DNA of 64,000 nucleotides from Xanthomarina sp. F1114 (GTDB taxonomy: Bacteria > Bacteroidota > Bacteroidia > Flavobacteriales > Flavobacteriaceae): the NCBI RefSeq assembly GCF_026410255.1, contig NZ_JAPMLL010000008.1:121455-185454 (forward strand), written 5' to 3'. Positions 24,799 through 33,961 of this stretch are shown piece after piece. The notes below the pieces were generated by a model. It did no database searches and was not told the DNA's origin. It saw nothing but the letters and a program-made list of their open reading frames with translations. Both the position numbers and the translations under genes were made by a program. The stretch's first letter is position 1. Each line of letters begins with the position of its first letter.

Positions 24799-25539
24799 AT
24801 GAACCCAAATTACAACATCACGCAAGCAGAGTTAGAACGCATAGAAGGTTATATTAATAAGACTATGACGTTTGAGGAAGCATCTGCTTTTGAAGAAAAC
24901 CTAAAGAACGATCCTGATTTAAAAAACAGATTAGAAGACATTAGAATTATGCTTTTGGGCATAGAATCTCAAGCCTTAAAAGAAAAGCTAGAAGAGTTTC
25001 ATGCAGAACTACCTGAAAACAAAACACAAACCAAAGAGTCTTCTAAAGTTAAATATTTAAACTTTAAAAAAGTTATTGCCATAGCGGCTATGGTTGTAAT
25101 TTCCTTAGGTGGTTACTGGTTTTTTACTAAAGAAACGAACGCTAATCTCTACGCTAAATACTATTCGCCAGATCCAGGATTACCAACAACTATGAGTACT
25201 AGCGACAACTTTACGTTTTATGATGCTATGGTTAATTACAAACGCAAAGATTACAATTTAGCCATTTCCAAATGGGAACCACTTCTTGCCAAGAAACCAG
25301 AAAACGATACGCTAAACTATTTTATAGGCTCAGCTTATTTGGCTAAGGGCAAGGAAGGTTTAGCCATCCCTTATTTACAAAAAGTAACTAAACTGGAAGT
25401 CGAAACCTTTAAAAATGAAGCCTATTATTATATAGGATTAGCATATTTAAAAACAGAGAATATAGAACTTGCTAAACAAAATTTAAACTTAAGTACATTC
25501 AATAATAGCAAAGAAATTCTTAATGAGTTAAATAAATAA
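24799..25539 (+). CDS. membrane-anchored TPR protein, anti-sigma-factor-like
   Basis: A 246-residue protein with an acidic helical cytoplasmic N-terminus (about 1-88; FEEASAFEENLKNDPDLKNRL), one transmembrane helix (about 88-108; VIAIAAMVVISLGGYWFF) and an exported C-terminal part with at least two TPR-like units (about 140-240; YKRKDYNLAISKWEPLLA and AYYYIGLAYLKTENIELAKQNL). The N-terminal FEEASAFEE helix resembles that of Bacteroidota anti-sigma proteins with a zf-HC2-like layout, but without zinc ligands. The position between a sigma factor and a CHAT protease suggests a transmembrane regulator. It starts 4 bases after the sigma gene. Confidence 0.78.
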   Translation: MNPNYNITQAELERIEGYINKTMTFEEASAFEENLKNDPDLKNRLEDIRIMLLGIESQALKEKLEEFHAELPENKTQTKESSKVKYLNFKKVIAIAAMVVISLGGYWFFTKETNANLYAKYYSPDPGLPTTMSTSDNFTFYDAMVNYKRKDYNLAISKWEPLLAKKPENDTLNYFIGSAYLAKGKEGLAIPYLQKVTKLEVETFKNEAYYYIGLAYLKTENIELAKQNLNLSTFNNSKEILNELNK

Positions 25540-25551
25540 ATTTACAGCTAT

Positions 25552-28500
25552 ATGAATAGAGGTTCTTGTTATTTTGGCTTTTTTATATTGCTTTCACTGT
25601 TTATAATTGAAAACAGCCAAGGACAAGCTCATGACTTTTTAAATTTAAAAACCATTGATTCCTTTCTAATAAAAGGTTCTACAAAAGAAGCTGACTCTAC
25701 TTTAAAAGCTCAGTTAGATTATATTAAAACACATAATCTTACAGATTCTCTTTACAATTACCCTTATTATGTTGGCAAAATCGAATTACTAAATTCGAAT
25801 TCAAAAAAGGCATCCATAAAAGCCGATGCTTTTTTAAAAAGCATAAACAAGCAAACTAAAAATAAGCGGACTCAATATAAAGCCCTATTAGAGCTAGCCA
25901 GTTTTTACGATGAAATTGGAAACAATACCAAATCTTTAGAGCTTACAAAATTAGCATTAGAAACTGTTAATAAAACAGCAGATGCAACTCTGGAAGAAAT
26001 AGGAAAAACAGAATACAATGTAGGAGCCACATATTTATCTTTAGGAAATGTAAGCCAATCTAAAATCTACTTTAAAAAAGCCTTGGCTCATTATGAAGCC
26101 TATCCCTCTACTTCTAAAGAACAATTATCAGACGGGTATAACGCAGTTGGTGCAACCATGTGGATGTCTTCTAAATTAGATAGTGCCAAATATTATTATT
26201 CTAAAGCTATTAAGGCGATAAATGCTTCTAAAGGAAATTCTCTTAAAAATTTATATTTAGGTACAGTAATAGAATCCAATCTTTCGCTTTTAGAATATAC
26301 ACAAGGAAATTTAGCCGAAGCCATAGACATACAAAATCAAGTTATTCTAAATTATGAAACCGTTATAAATAATTATCAAGATGATAATATTGTTTCTAAG
26401 GCAAAGCGATTTCAAGCACGTGCAATCTCAAATTTAGCAGTTTTTTATAATGAGCAGGGTAACTTAAAAAAAGCCTATGAACTTATTGTTTATGCCTACA
26501 AAAAAAAGAAAAATATAGTGGAAGCCACCGATGCTAGTTTACCTACAAACCTTATTCAAATAGGTCAATCGCAATTATCGCTAAAAGAATTTGATGATGC
26601 TCTGGTTAATCTTCACAAGGGTTTGGAACAGTTAAACCATATTCATGATGACAACCCATATTGGAAAGGAGTTGCTAACCATGCTTTAGCAGAGGCATAT
26701 GCTGCCAAAAACAATATACCTTTAGCAATAAAATATTACAATAATAGCGAGTTGTTATTTAAAACAGCCTTAGACAATAATTACGACAAAGAATTCCTAT
26801 CCTTTTTAAGAAATAAAGCACTTTTTCTAGCTGAAAACAACCAACAAGAAGAGGCTCTAGATATTAGCACAAAAGCGTATAAATACATTCTGGAAAATGG
26901 CGGAGAGAACAATTTTGATGTTTTAAAGCAACTGCTAAATCTGGCAAAAGTAAATTTTTCTATCAAAGATTACAGGACGACGTTAACCTGGGTGGATAGG
27001 GCCAATAACTATTTAAATAAAACGGGTTCTACGGCAGATGCCATTCAAATAGAATTTAATAAACCAGAACTTATTTTATTAGAAACTTCTGCTAAATACT
27101 ATTTACGCTCAGAAAAAGACAGCTTATTTCTTGAAGGTTTAGTAAAAGATTTGAATAAAGCCACAAGTATTTTAGAGAAGCGAAAAACCACCATTTATAA
27201 GCACGAAGACATCAACATTTTATTATCAGACTATCAAGCTATAAGTACTTTTGAAAAAAAAATAATCTTAGAATTATACACAAAAACTCAAAATTCAAAA
27301 TATCTCAATAAGCTAATTAGCTTACATGAATCGAGTATATATAATCGAATTCGTTCCAGATTAAATTTAAGAAACAACTTAGCTTTTTCTCATATTCCTA
27401 AACAAATTATGGAACGAGAGAACTTTCTTAAAAACAAATTAACTGCTTCTTTAGAGGGTTCTGGACATATGACAGATTTCTTAGAAGCTAACAAAGCGTG
27501 GGATTCCTATTTAGATTCTTTAAAACAAATACATCCTAAATACTACAAAATGCGCTATGGTACCATTGAAGAGTCCTTAGTTGATATAAAAAACCATGTT
27601 CCAAAAAATACCACTGTTGTTCGATATTTATTTATAGACAAGCAGTTATATGCTTTTGTAATTACCAATTCTAAAACAACTTTTTATAAATTACCTTTTA
27701 ATAGAGAAGAAAACAACATTCAAAAACTATTAAATAATCTTTTGAATTTTGAAGACACTAACAATCTTAGCAATCAACTTTACAAACAACTTTGGGAGCC
27801 ATTAGAAGCATATATTACTACCAAGAAGGTTATTGTAGTTCCAGATGAGGAACTGTTTAATTTAAGCTTTGAAACACTAACAAATAAACAGATAGCAACT
27901 TATTCCGAATTAGCTAATAACAGTTTACTTTCTAAATATACTATCTCTTACAATTACAGTTTATTTCTTATAAACAATGAACATAAAAAAACAAATTACA
28001 ATAATAATTTCATTGCATTTGTACCCGAGTTTAACGATGAAATGAAAACGCATTACAAACTAAAGATATCAGACACATTAGATATTGACAAAGCGTATCT
28101 AACACTTTTACCCCAACCGTTTACAAAAGATTTGGCAAAAAATTCTTCGAAACTGTTTAGAGGAGAATCTTTTTTAAATGAAAAATCTACAGAACATATC
28201 TTTAAACAGAATGCCAAAGAACATAAAATTATTCATATAGGTACTCATGCCGAATCTAACAATTTATCTCCGGAATTATCACGATTAGTTTTTGCAAAAC
28301 CTATAGAAAATACAGATAAAACTGATGATGGATACTTATACACTTATGAAATATACAATACCAATCTTTCGTCTAATTTAGCCATTCTTACAGCTTGCGA
28401 AACAGGGAAACCAACCTACCAAGCAGGAGAAGGAATGATTTCTTTAGCTCATGCTTTTAATTATGCTGGAAGCGAGAGTATTTTAACAAGTCTTTGGAAA

Positions 28501-28794
28501 GTAGATGAGCAATCTAGCGCTGAAATTATCGCTCATTTTTATAACTACATAAAAAAAGGAATGGATAAAGATGAGGCACTTAAAAAAGCTAAATTAGATT
28601 ATATAAAAACTGCAGAAGGCCGAACAATAAATCCACAATACTGGGCGAGTTTGGTAATTATGGGAGATACAAGCCCAATAGAAATGGCTTCGAATTCTAA
28701 TAGAGTTTATTGGATATTAGGACTATTATTGGCTCTATTAATCATTTTTATTCTGAAGAGACTCATTACAAAAAAAGCTATCCATATTAAATAG
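25552..28794 (+). CDS. exported TPR-CHAT caspase-like protease with C-terminal membrane anchor
   Basis: A 1080-residue protein. Order: signal peptide (about 1-24, ending NSQGQA), a long TPR array (about 30-520), a linker, a CHAT (caspase HetF-associated with TPRs) domain (about 690-1030) and a C-terminal transmembrane helix (about 1051-1069) followed by a short basic tail. The CHAT catalytic pair is intact: His899 in IHIGTHAE and Cys949 in LTACETG, with the later SLWKVDE and NPQYWASLVIMGD motifs. The topology puts TPRs and protease outside the cytoplasm. It is the third gene of the sigma/anti-sigma operon, 12 bases after gene two. Substrate and role are unknown; sigma-regulator cleavage, envelope stress response or cell death are possibilities only. 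Confidence 0.9.
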   Translation: MNRGSCYFGFFILLSLFIIENSQGQAHDFLNLKTIDSFLIKGSTKEADSTLKAQLDYIKTHNLTDSLYNYPYYVGKIELLNSNSKKASIKADAFLKSINKQTKNKRTQYKALLELASFYDEIGNNTKSLELTKLALETVNKTADATLEEIGKTEYNVGATYLSLGNVSQSKIYFKKALAHYEAYPSTSKEQLSDGYNAVGATMWMSSKLDSAKYYYSKAIKAINASKGNSLKNLYLGTVIESNLSLLEYTQGNLAEAIDIQNQVILNYETVINNYQDDNIVSKAKRFQARAISNLAVFYNEQGNLKKAYELIVYAYKKKKNIVEATDASLPTNLIQIGQSQLSLKEFDDALVNLHKGLEQLNHIHDDNPYWKGVANHALAEAYAAKNNIPLAIKYYNNSELLFKTALDNNYDKEFLSFLRNKALFLAENNQQEEALDISTKAYKYILENGGENNFDVLKQLLNLAKVNFSIKDYRTTLTWVDRANNYLNKTGSTADAIQIEFNKPELILLETSAKYYLRSEKDSLFLEGLVKDLNKATSILEKRKTTIYKHEDINILLSDYQAISTFEKKIILELYTKTQNSKYLNKLISLHESSIYNRIRSRLNLRNNLAFSHIPKQIMERENFLKNKLTASLEGSGHMTDFLEANKAWDSYLDSLKQIHPKYYKMRYGTIEESLVDIKNHVPKNTTVVRYLFIDKQLYAFVITNSKTTFYKLPFNREENNIQKLLNNLLNFEDTNNLSNQLYKQLWEPLEAYITTKKVIVVPDEELFNLSFETLTNKQIATYSELANNSLLSKYTISYNYSLFLINNEHKKTNYNNNFIAFVPEFNDEMKTHYKLKISDTLDIDKAYLTLLPQPFTKDLAKNSSKLFRGESFLNEKSTEHIFKQNAKEHKIIHIGTHAESNNLSPELSRLVFAKPIENTDKTDDGYLYTYEIYNTNLSSNLAILTACETGKPTYQAGEGMISLAHAFNYAGSESILTSLWKVDEQSSAEIIAHFYNYIKKGMDKDEALKKAKLDYIKTAEGRTINPQYWASLVIMGDTSPIEMASNSNRVYWILGLLLALLIIFILKRLITKKAIHIK

Positions 28795-28804
28795 ATAGCT
28801 TTTC
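28773..28804 (+). terminator. terminator of the CHAT operon
   Basis: AAAAGCTATC pairs with GATAGCTTTT around an 11-nt loop; the stop codon of the CHAT gene lies at the base of the right arm. Confidence 0.7.
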
Positions 28805-29039
28805 TCTGGATAACTAAAGTTTTTAGAAATCCATACGCAAAGATTAATAGCTATAAAGATATCGATGCAACTTGAAAATGTGAGCACTAGAAAAGCTTAT
28901 CAGAAAATTCCAATAAGCTTTTCACTTAGAACTAAATTAATTAAGGTTCCCTACCAAAACTAATAACACTATCACATCGTAAAACTTTAAAAATGTGAGC
29001 ATGCGGAATTTCAATACCTTGTCTAATTTGATAAATAAA
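28805..29039. other. non-coding gap between CHAT operon and nqrF
   Basis: No convincing gene. It holds a 10-bp hairpin GAAAAGCTTA/TAAGCTTTTC at 28890-28923, and the 11-base string AAAATGTGAGC twice (near 28875 and 28991). This could be remains of an older sequence or a regulatory repeat; nothing more can be said. Confidence 0.45.
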
Positions 29040-29067
29040 AAAACCCAACAAAAATTTGTTGGGTTTT
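29040..29067. terminator. terminator of the nqr operon
   Basis: A perfect 13-bp stem AAAACCCAACAAA/TTTGTTGGGTTTT with a 2-nt spacer. A and T runs on both sides make it bidirectional; it lies 44 bases after the nqrF stop codon. Confidence 0.85.
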
Positions 29068-29110
29068 AGATCCCTGACAAACAAGAATCTTAATATATTT
29101 AATTGAAGGT

Positions 29111-30421
29111 TTATCCTCCGAAATCGTCAAAACGAATATTCTCATCAGGAATTCCGAAGTCTTCTCCCATTTTCTGAACGGCCTTGTTCATTAATGGAGG
29201 TCCACAGAAATATAATTCAATATCCTCTGGAGTTTCATGATGATTTAAGTAGTTATCAATTACACAGTTGTGTATAAACCCTACAAATCCATCTCCAGGT
29301 GCATCAATATTCTCCTTTACTTTCCAGTTATCTTCGTCTAGAGGTTCAGATAATGCCAAGTAGAATTTAAAGTTTGGAAATTCCTTTTCTAGGTCGTAAA
29401 AATGTTCTAAGTAGAATAATTCACGCTTAGAACGGCCACCATACCAATAAGTTACTTTTCTGCCTGTTTTTAAAGTTTTAAATAAGTGGTACAAGTGAGA
29501 ACGCATTGGAGCCATTCCTGCTCCTCCACCTACATACAGCATTTCTGCATCAGATTCGTTAATAAAGAATTCACCAAAAGGTCCAGAAATTGTTACTTTA
29601 TCACCCGGTTTTTGTGCAAAGATATAAGAGGAAGCAATTCCTGGATTTACATCCATCCATCCATTTTTTGCACGATCGAAAGGTGGTGTTGCAATACGCA
29701 CATTCAACATAATTTCACGACCTTCGGCAGGGTAAGAAGCCATAGAATAGGCTCTTTCCACAATCTCGTCGTTTTTCATTACCAATGGCCAGAGTTTAAA
29801 CTTATCCCACTCTTCCTGGAACTTATCTGGTGTATCGTGTTCTTCTGGATGCGCTGTAATATCAATATCTTCATATTTAATCTCACATTCCGGAATTTCA
29901 ATTTGAATATATCCTCCAGCTTTATATCCCATATCTTCAGGGATTTCAACTACAAACTCCTTAATAAAGGAAGCTACGTTATAATTACGTACAACTGTTG
30001 CTTCCCATTTTTTAATACCAAACACTTCTTCTGGAATGGTAATTTCCATGTCTTGCTTTACTTTTACTTGACAAGATAAACGAACACCTTCTTTTAATTC
30101 TTTACGAGTAAAGTGCGGTGTTTCTGTAGGAAGTGCTTCCCCTCCACCAGATAATACGTGACATTCACATTGGATACAAGTTCCCCCGCCACCACAAGCC
30201 GATGGTAAAAATATTTTTTCTGATCCTAAAGTAGATAATAAACTATCTCCTGATCCCACTTCAATAGTTCTTTCGCCATTAATTGTAATTTTTACCGGTC
30301 CAGATGGCGATAATTTTTGTTTTACAACTAATAACAACGCAACTAATAACAATGTAATTATTAAGAAAGCGACTACTGTTATAATAACTGTCCCTAAGGT
30401 ACCTGCTGCTAATACTATCAT
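29111..30421 (-). CDS. nqrF: Na+-translocating NADH:quinone reductase subunit F
   Basis: The NADH-oxidising subunit of NQR. The 436-residue protein has an N-terminal membrane helix (about 5-28), a plant-type [2Fe-2S] ferredoxin domain with [14 protein letters not shown] and a later LSCQV cysteine, then an FAD/NAD(P)H reductase module with RAYSMASYP (flavin) and [12 protein letters not shown] (nucleotide), ending in FDDFGG. Length is slightly above the usual ~408. It is the last gene of the nqrA-F operon, 4 bases after nqrE, and is followed by a terminator. Confidence 0.97.
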   Translation of the reverse strand: MIVLAAGTLGTVIITVVAFLIITLLLVALLLVVKQKLSPSGPVKITINGERTIEVGSGDSLLSTLGSEKIFLPSACGGGGTCIQCECHVLSGGGEALPTETPHFTRKELKEGVRLSCQVKVKQDMEITIPEEVFGIKKWEATVVRNYNVASFIKEFVVEIPEDMGYKAGGYIQIEIPECEIKYEDIDITAHPEEHDTPDKFQEEWDKFKLWPLVMKNDEIVERAYSMASYPAEGREIMLNVRIATPPFDRAKNGWMDVNPGIASSYIFAQKPGDKVTISGPFGEFFINESDAEMLYVGGGAGMAPMRSHLYHLFKTLKTGRKVTYWYGGRSKRELFYLEHFYDLEKEFPNFKFYLALSEPLDEDNWKVKENIDAPGDGFVGFIHNCVIDNYLNHHETPEDIELYFCGPPLMNKAVQKMGEDFGIPDENIRFDDFGG

Positions 30422-30425
30422 TTTA

Positions 30426-31202
30426 TTATTTTATTGTGTTGTTAGCTAAAGATTTGTCTTCTACTTTAGACATCTCGTTTATAGTTTCACTATTATCTGA
30501 TTCTTCCAGTGTATTTAAAGACACTTTTGGTTCAGTTTCTTCTTTTACTTGAACGGTTTCAGTTTCGGTTGTTTCTTCATCGTCCCCTCCAGTTAGCATG
30601 CCTCCAAAACTCATAAATCCAATAGCCATAAGGCCTGTAATAATAAATGTAATTCCTAAACCTCTTAAAGGTGCAGGCACATTTGAATATCTAATTTTTT
30701 CACGAATTGCAGCAATTGCTAAAATGGCTAAGAACCATCCAATTCCTGAGCCTACTCCGTAAGTTGTAGCTAAACCTAAAGTAGCTATCTCTCTGGATTG
30801 CATAAATAAAGATCCTCCTAAGATGGCACAGTTTACAGCAATAAGTGGTAAAAAGATACCTAATGAGTTATATAATGAAGGTGAAAATTTCTCAACGATT
30901 ATTTCTACTAATTGTACCATAGTTGCAATGGTAGCAATAAACATAATAAATGAAAGGAAACTTAAATCGTAGTCTGCATACTCCGCACCTAACCAAGCTA
31001 AAGCTCCGGGTTGTAATAGATATTGATCTAATAACCAGTTTAAAGGGACTGTAATAGCCAATACAAAGATAACTGCAGCACCAAGACCTACAGCTGTTTT
31101 TACTCTTTTAGATACAGCAAGGTATGAACACATTCCCAGGAATACTGAAAATACCATGTTATCTATAAATATCGATTTGAAAAATAATTCTATATGTTCC
31201 AT
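30426..31202 (-). CDS. nqrE: Na+-translocating NADH:quinone reductase subunit E with acidic C-terminal tail
   Basis: A membrane subunit of NQR with six predicted helices within residues 1-205; the [20 protein letters not shown] and VNCAILGG segments with conserved cysteines (for the membrane iron site) are present. At 258 residues it is about 55 longer than the Vibrio protein (about 200); the extra part (about 207-258) is hydrophilic and acidic ([18 protein letters not shown]). It lies in the operon between nqrD and nqrF. The tail may be a Bacteroidota feature rather than unique. Confidence 0.95.
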   Translation of the reverse strand: MEHIELFFKSIFIDNMVFSVFLGMCSYLAVSKRVKTAVGLGAAVIFVLAITVPLNWLLDQYLLQPGALAWLGAEYADYDLSFLSFIMFIATIATMVQLVEIIVEKFSPSLYNSLGIFLPLIAVNCAILGGSLFMQSREIATLGLATTYGVGSGIGWFLAILAIAAIREKIRYSNVPAPLRGLGITFIITGLMAIGFMSFGGMLTGGDDEETTETETVQVKEETEPKVSLNTLEESDNSETINEMSKVEDKSLANNTIK

Positions 31203-31223
31203 TTTTTTCTTGTATGTAGTTAG

Positions 31224-31271
31224 TCGGTTTAAAAAGAGTTTAACATTTATTATTAAAACTCTTGGAGCCGA
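31224..31271 (-). other. intercistronic stem-loop between nqrD and nqrE
   Basis: AAGAGTTT/AAACTCTT (31234-31263) with an outer imperfect stem TCGG/CCGA. This 78-base gap is long for the operon; the structure could tune nqrE/nqrF expression or mRNA processing. Confidence 0.35.
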
Positions 31272-31280
31272 TTACCAATT

Positions 31281-31925
31281 TTAGTCTTCTATTAAAGCTT
31301 TATTTCTACTACGCTGCACCCATATAATAATTCCTACAACTATTAAAGCCATAGGAGGCATAATCATAAATCCATTATTTTCGTAACCTGTTGCATACAA
31401 TCCCGTTTTAGCAATTGGATCTCCTAATACAGGAATTCCAAAAAGAGTTCCCGAACCAAATAATTCTCTAAAGAAACCTACGATTATTAAAATAACTCCG
31501 TATCCTAAAGCGTTTCCAATACCATCTAAGAAGGAGCGCCAAGTACCATTTGCTAATGCAAAGGCCTCAAAACGTCCCATAATAATACAGTTAGTAATAA
31601 TTAACCCCACAAATACAGAAAGTGTTTTACTTAACTCGTAAGCAAATGCTTTAAGCACCAAGTCAACAATAATTACTAGGGATGCAACCACAATAAGTTG
31701 CACAATAATTCTAATTTTTGAAGGGATGATATTTCGCATTAAAGAAATAACCACGTTCCCAACGCCCATTACAAATAATACTGATATGGCCATAACCACA
31801 GATGCTTTTAATTCGGCAGTAATTGCTAAAGCCGAACAGATACCCAGTACTTGAATTGTAATAGGGTTATTATCAGCTAATGGATCTGTTATAAGTTTGG
31901 CATCTTTTTTAGATAAAAGTCCCAT
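31281..31925 (-). CDS. nqrD: Na+-translocating NADH:quinone reductase subunit D
   Basis: A 214-residue polytopic membrane subunit homologous to NqrE in inverted topology. Conserved features seen: LGICSALAITAELKAS and ITNCIIMGRFEAFA, whose cysteines coordinate the intramembrane iron centre with NqrE, and EALA-like GNGLGYG form GNALGYG. About six helices. Encoded 3 bases after nqrC. Standard length and no anomalies. Confidence 0.96.
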   Translation of the reverse strand: MGLLSKKDAKLITDPLADNNPITIQVLGICSALAITAELKASVVMAISVLFVMGVGNVVISLMRNIIPSKIRIIVQLIVVASLVIIVDLVLKAFAYELSKTLSVFVGLIITNCIIMGRFEAFALANGTWRSFLDGIGNALGYGVILIIVGFFRELFGSGTLFGIPVLGDPIAKTGLYATGYENNGFMIMPPMALIVVGIIIWVQRSRNKALIED

Positions 31926-31928
31926 AAA

Positions 31929-32678
31929 TTAATTGTTTTTTAAGTTTTTAAAATAAGGCACATACAATTTTAACTCGCTTTTTAACATGGCAGACACACC
32001 ATCTCCAGTAATTGTAGCACCTGCTATAGCATCTACAGCATTATCCGTTTTGTCAACATTTAATGGATCTGCATTTCCTTTGGCAACTTCAACGCCAACA
32101 AATTTGCCGTCGTGCATAAGGTCTTCTCCAATAAAATCGTCCATAAAGAAACGTTTATTAATATTAGCTCCAAGTCCCGCAGTTTCCCCTTTATGATCGA
32201 AAAAAGCACCTTGAATCACCATGTTTTCGTCTAAAGCAATGTAAGCCCAAATAGCATCCCAAAGTCCTTTTCCTCTAATTGGAGCAATATAATAAGTTTT
32301 ACCAGCACTATCTTCTCCAATAAACAAAGGTAATCTTCTTTCTTTTCCAGCTTTTGCGTTAGCTTGCTCTTTCTTTACATCTATTAAGTAAGCTTTGTCA
32401 TCTTCGGTTACATTATCACCTTGAATAACTATTTGCTTTTTAATGTTTTCTGCAAACAATTTAGGAGCTTCTTCCGTAGAAACGAAAATAGCATTAGAGT
32501 CGTCGTTGTCATTAATTCCCATGGCATACAAAATATTTTGTTGCTTTTCCAACTCTCTGTTTGTCGTAATCCTATCTTTTAAGGATGACGAAGCATAAGC
32601 TAGTAAGGAACCTACTACTAACACCATTCCTATGGCAAAAATAATAGTATATGAATTTTTATCTGTTCTCTTTTCCAT
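31929..32678 (-). CDS. nqrC: Na+-translocating NADH:quinone reductase subunit C
   Basis: A 249-residue subunit with one N-terminal membrane helix (about 11-30) and a periplasmic FMN-binding domain. The flavinylation motif is DAIAGATIT (residues 216-224); FMN is attached by ApbE to its last threonine, Thr224. GKGLWDAIWAYIALD and GETAGLGANI are also family signatures. Encoded 2 bases after nqrB in the operon. Confidence 0.96.
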   Translation of the reverse strand: MEKRTDKNSYTIIFAIGMVLVVGSLLAYASSSLKDRITTNRELEKQQNILYAMGINDNDDSNAIFVSTEEAPKLFAENIKKQIVIQGDNVTEDDKAYLIDVKKEQANAKAGKERRLPLFIGEDSAGKTYYIAPIRGKGLWDAIWAYIALDENMVIQGAFFDHKGETAGLGANINKRFFMDDFIGEDLMHDGKFVGVEVAKGNADPLNVDKTDNAVDAIAGATITGDGVSAMLKSELKLYVPYFKNLKNN

Positions 32679-32680
32679 TG

Positions 32681-33880
32681 TTAAGCGTTTTTAACTTTAA
32701 GACGTTTTGTTCTTTGTTTTACATTCCCTTGAACCACGTAATGGTCTATAGTTGGTGCAAACACGTTCATTAATAAGATGGCTAACATAACTCCTTCTGG
32801 GTAAGCTGGATTAAACACACGAATTAAAATAGAAATAAATCCTATTAAAAACCCATATATCCATTTTCCTTTATTTGTTTGAGAAGCTGTAACTGGATCT
32901 GTTGCCATAAACACAACACCAAAAGCAAAACCTCCTATAATTAGGTGTTCCCAGAAAGGTGTATTCATTAATCCATAGAAGCTACTCGACTTTGTAATAA
33001 TGTCTGCGTTTACAACACCATTAAAAATAAGTCCCATAACTAAAGCTCCTACTACAGCAGAAAGCATTATTCTCCAGCTTCCTATTTTAGTAAAGATTAA
33101 AAACAAACCTCCTAGTAGAATTAAAAGAGTTGATGTTTCTCCAACTGAGCCCGGTATAAAGCCGTAGAACATATCCCAATAAGAATAAACTACTTCTTTA
33201 CCTTGTGCTAAAGTACCTAAGATTGTTTCTCCAGAAATGGCATCTAAATTTTGTCCTGCTGCAATTGCTTTGTCTCTTGCAACAGCTCCATGTACCCATA
33301 CTTTATCTCCAGACATCCAAGTTGGATATGCAAAGAATAAGAAAGCACGAATGGTTAAGGCTGGATTTAAGATATTCATTCCTGTCCCTCCAAAGACCTC
33401 TTTTCCAATAACTACTCCAAAAGCTACTGCTACTGCAAGCATCCAAAGTGGTGTATCGATTGGTACAATAAGTGGCACTAACATTCCTGTTACTAAATAA
33501 CCTTCTTCTACTTCGTGGCCTTTAATTACCGCGAATAAAAATTCGATAGCTAAACCAACCCCGTAAGATACAATTACAAGAGGAAGAACTTTGATAAGAC
33601 CAATGTAGAATGCATCCCAAGATAAGAAGTCTACAGGAGTACCAAATGCAATATGATGCTGATATCCGGCATTAAACATTCCGAAAATTAAACATGGTAC
33701 CAGAGCCATAATTACGGTATTCATGGTACGCTTTAAATCGTCGGCTACTTTAATATGAGTTCCATTGTGAGTGGTCTCATTTGGTAAGTATAAAAAAGTA
33801 TGAAGCGCATTAAATGCAGGAGCCATTTTGGTTCCTTTATACTTTTCTTTTAAATTATGTAATGTGCTTTTTAAACCCAT
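32681..33880 (-). CDS. nqrB: Na+-translocating NADH:quinone reductase subunit B
   Basis: A 399-residue polytopic subunit that carries covalent FMN and riboflavin and forms the main sodium path. Multiple helices, the FGGTGMNILNPALTIRAFLF segment and TDPVTASQTNKGK are typical. The expected flavinylation site reads DAISGETIL (residues 213-221): Thr219 is in place, but the residue before it is Glu rather than the Ala of the common SGAT motif. Encoded 81 bases after nqrA and 2 bases before nqrC. Confidence 0.96.
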   Translation of the reverse strand: MGLKSTLHNLKEKYKGTKMAPAFNALHTFLYLPNETTHNGTHIKVADDLKRTMNTVIMALVPCLIFGMFNAGYQHHIAFGTPVDFLSWDAFYIGLIKVLPLVIVSYGVGLAIEFLFAVIKGHEVEEGYLVTGMLVPLIVPIDTPLWMLAVAVAFGVVIGKEVFGGTGMNILNPALTIRAFLFFAYPTWMSGDKVWVHGAVARDKAIAAGQNLDAISGETILGTLAQGKEVVYSYWDMFYGFIPGSVGETSTLLILLGGLFLIFTKIGSWRIMLSAVVGALVMGLIFNGVVNADIITKSSSFYGLMNTPFWEHLIIGGFAFGVVFMATDPVTASQTNKGKWIYGFLIGFISILIRVFNPAYPEGVMLAILLMNVFAPTIDHYVVQGNVKQRTKRLKVKNA

Positions 33881-33961
33881 TTTTTTAGTATTTCATTAAG
33901 GTCACGTTTACCGTTCCCATTATTTCGATTTGTTTATATGATGTCGTAATATTAAATCTAA

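Noticed and set aside
25552..28794. CHAT protease as part of a type III-E CRISPR (Craspase) system
   Set aside because: No Cas7-11, repeat array or other cas gene is nearby, and the protein has a signal peptide and membrane anchor, unlike the cytoplasmic TPR-CHAT partner.
29486..30079. 197-codon open frame antisense to nqrF
   Set aside because: Very biased composition (Phe, His, Ile rich), no family resemblance, fully inside a well-supported gene on the other strand.
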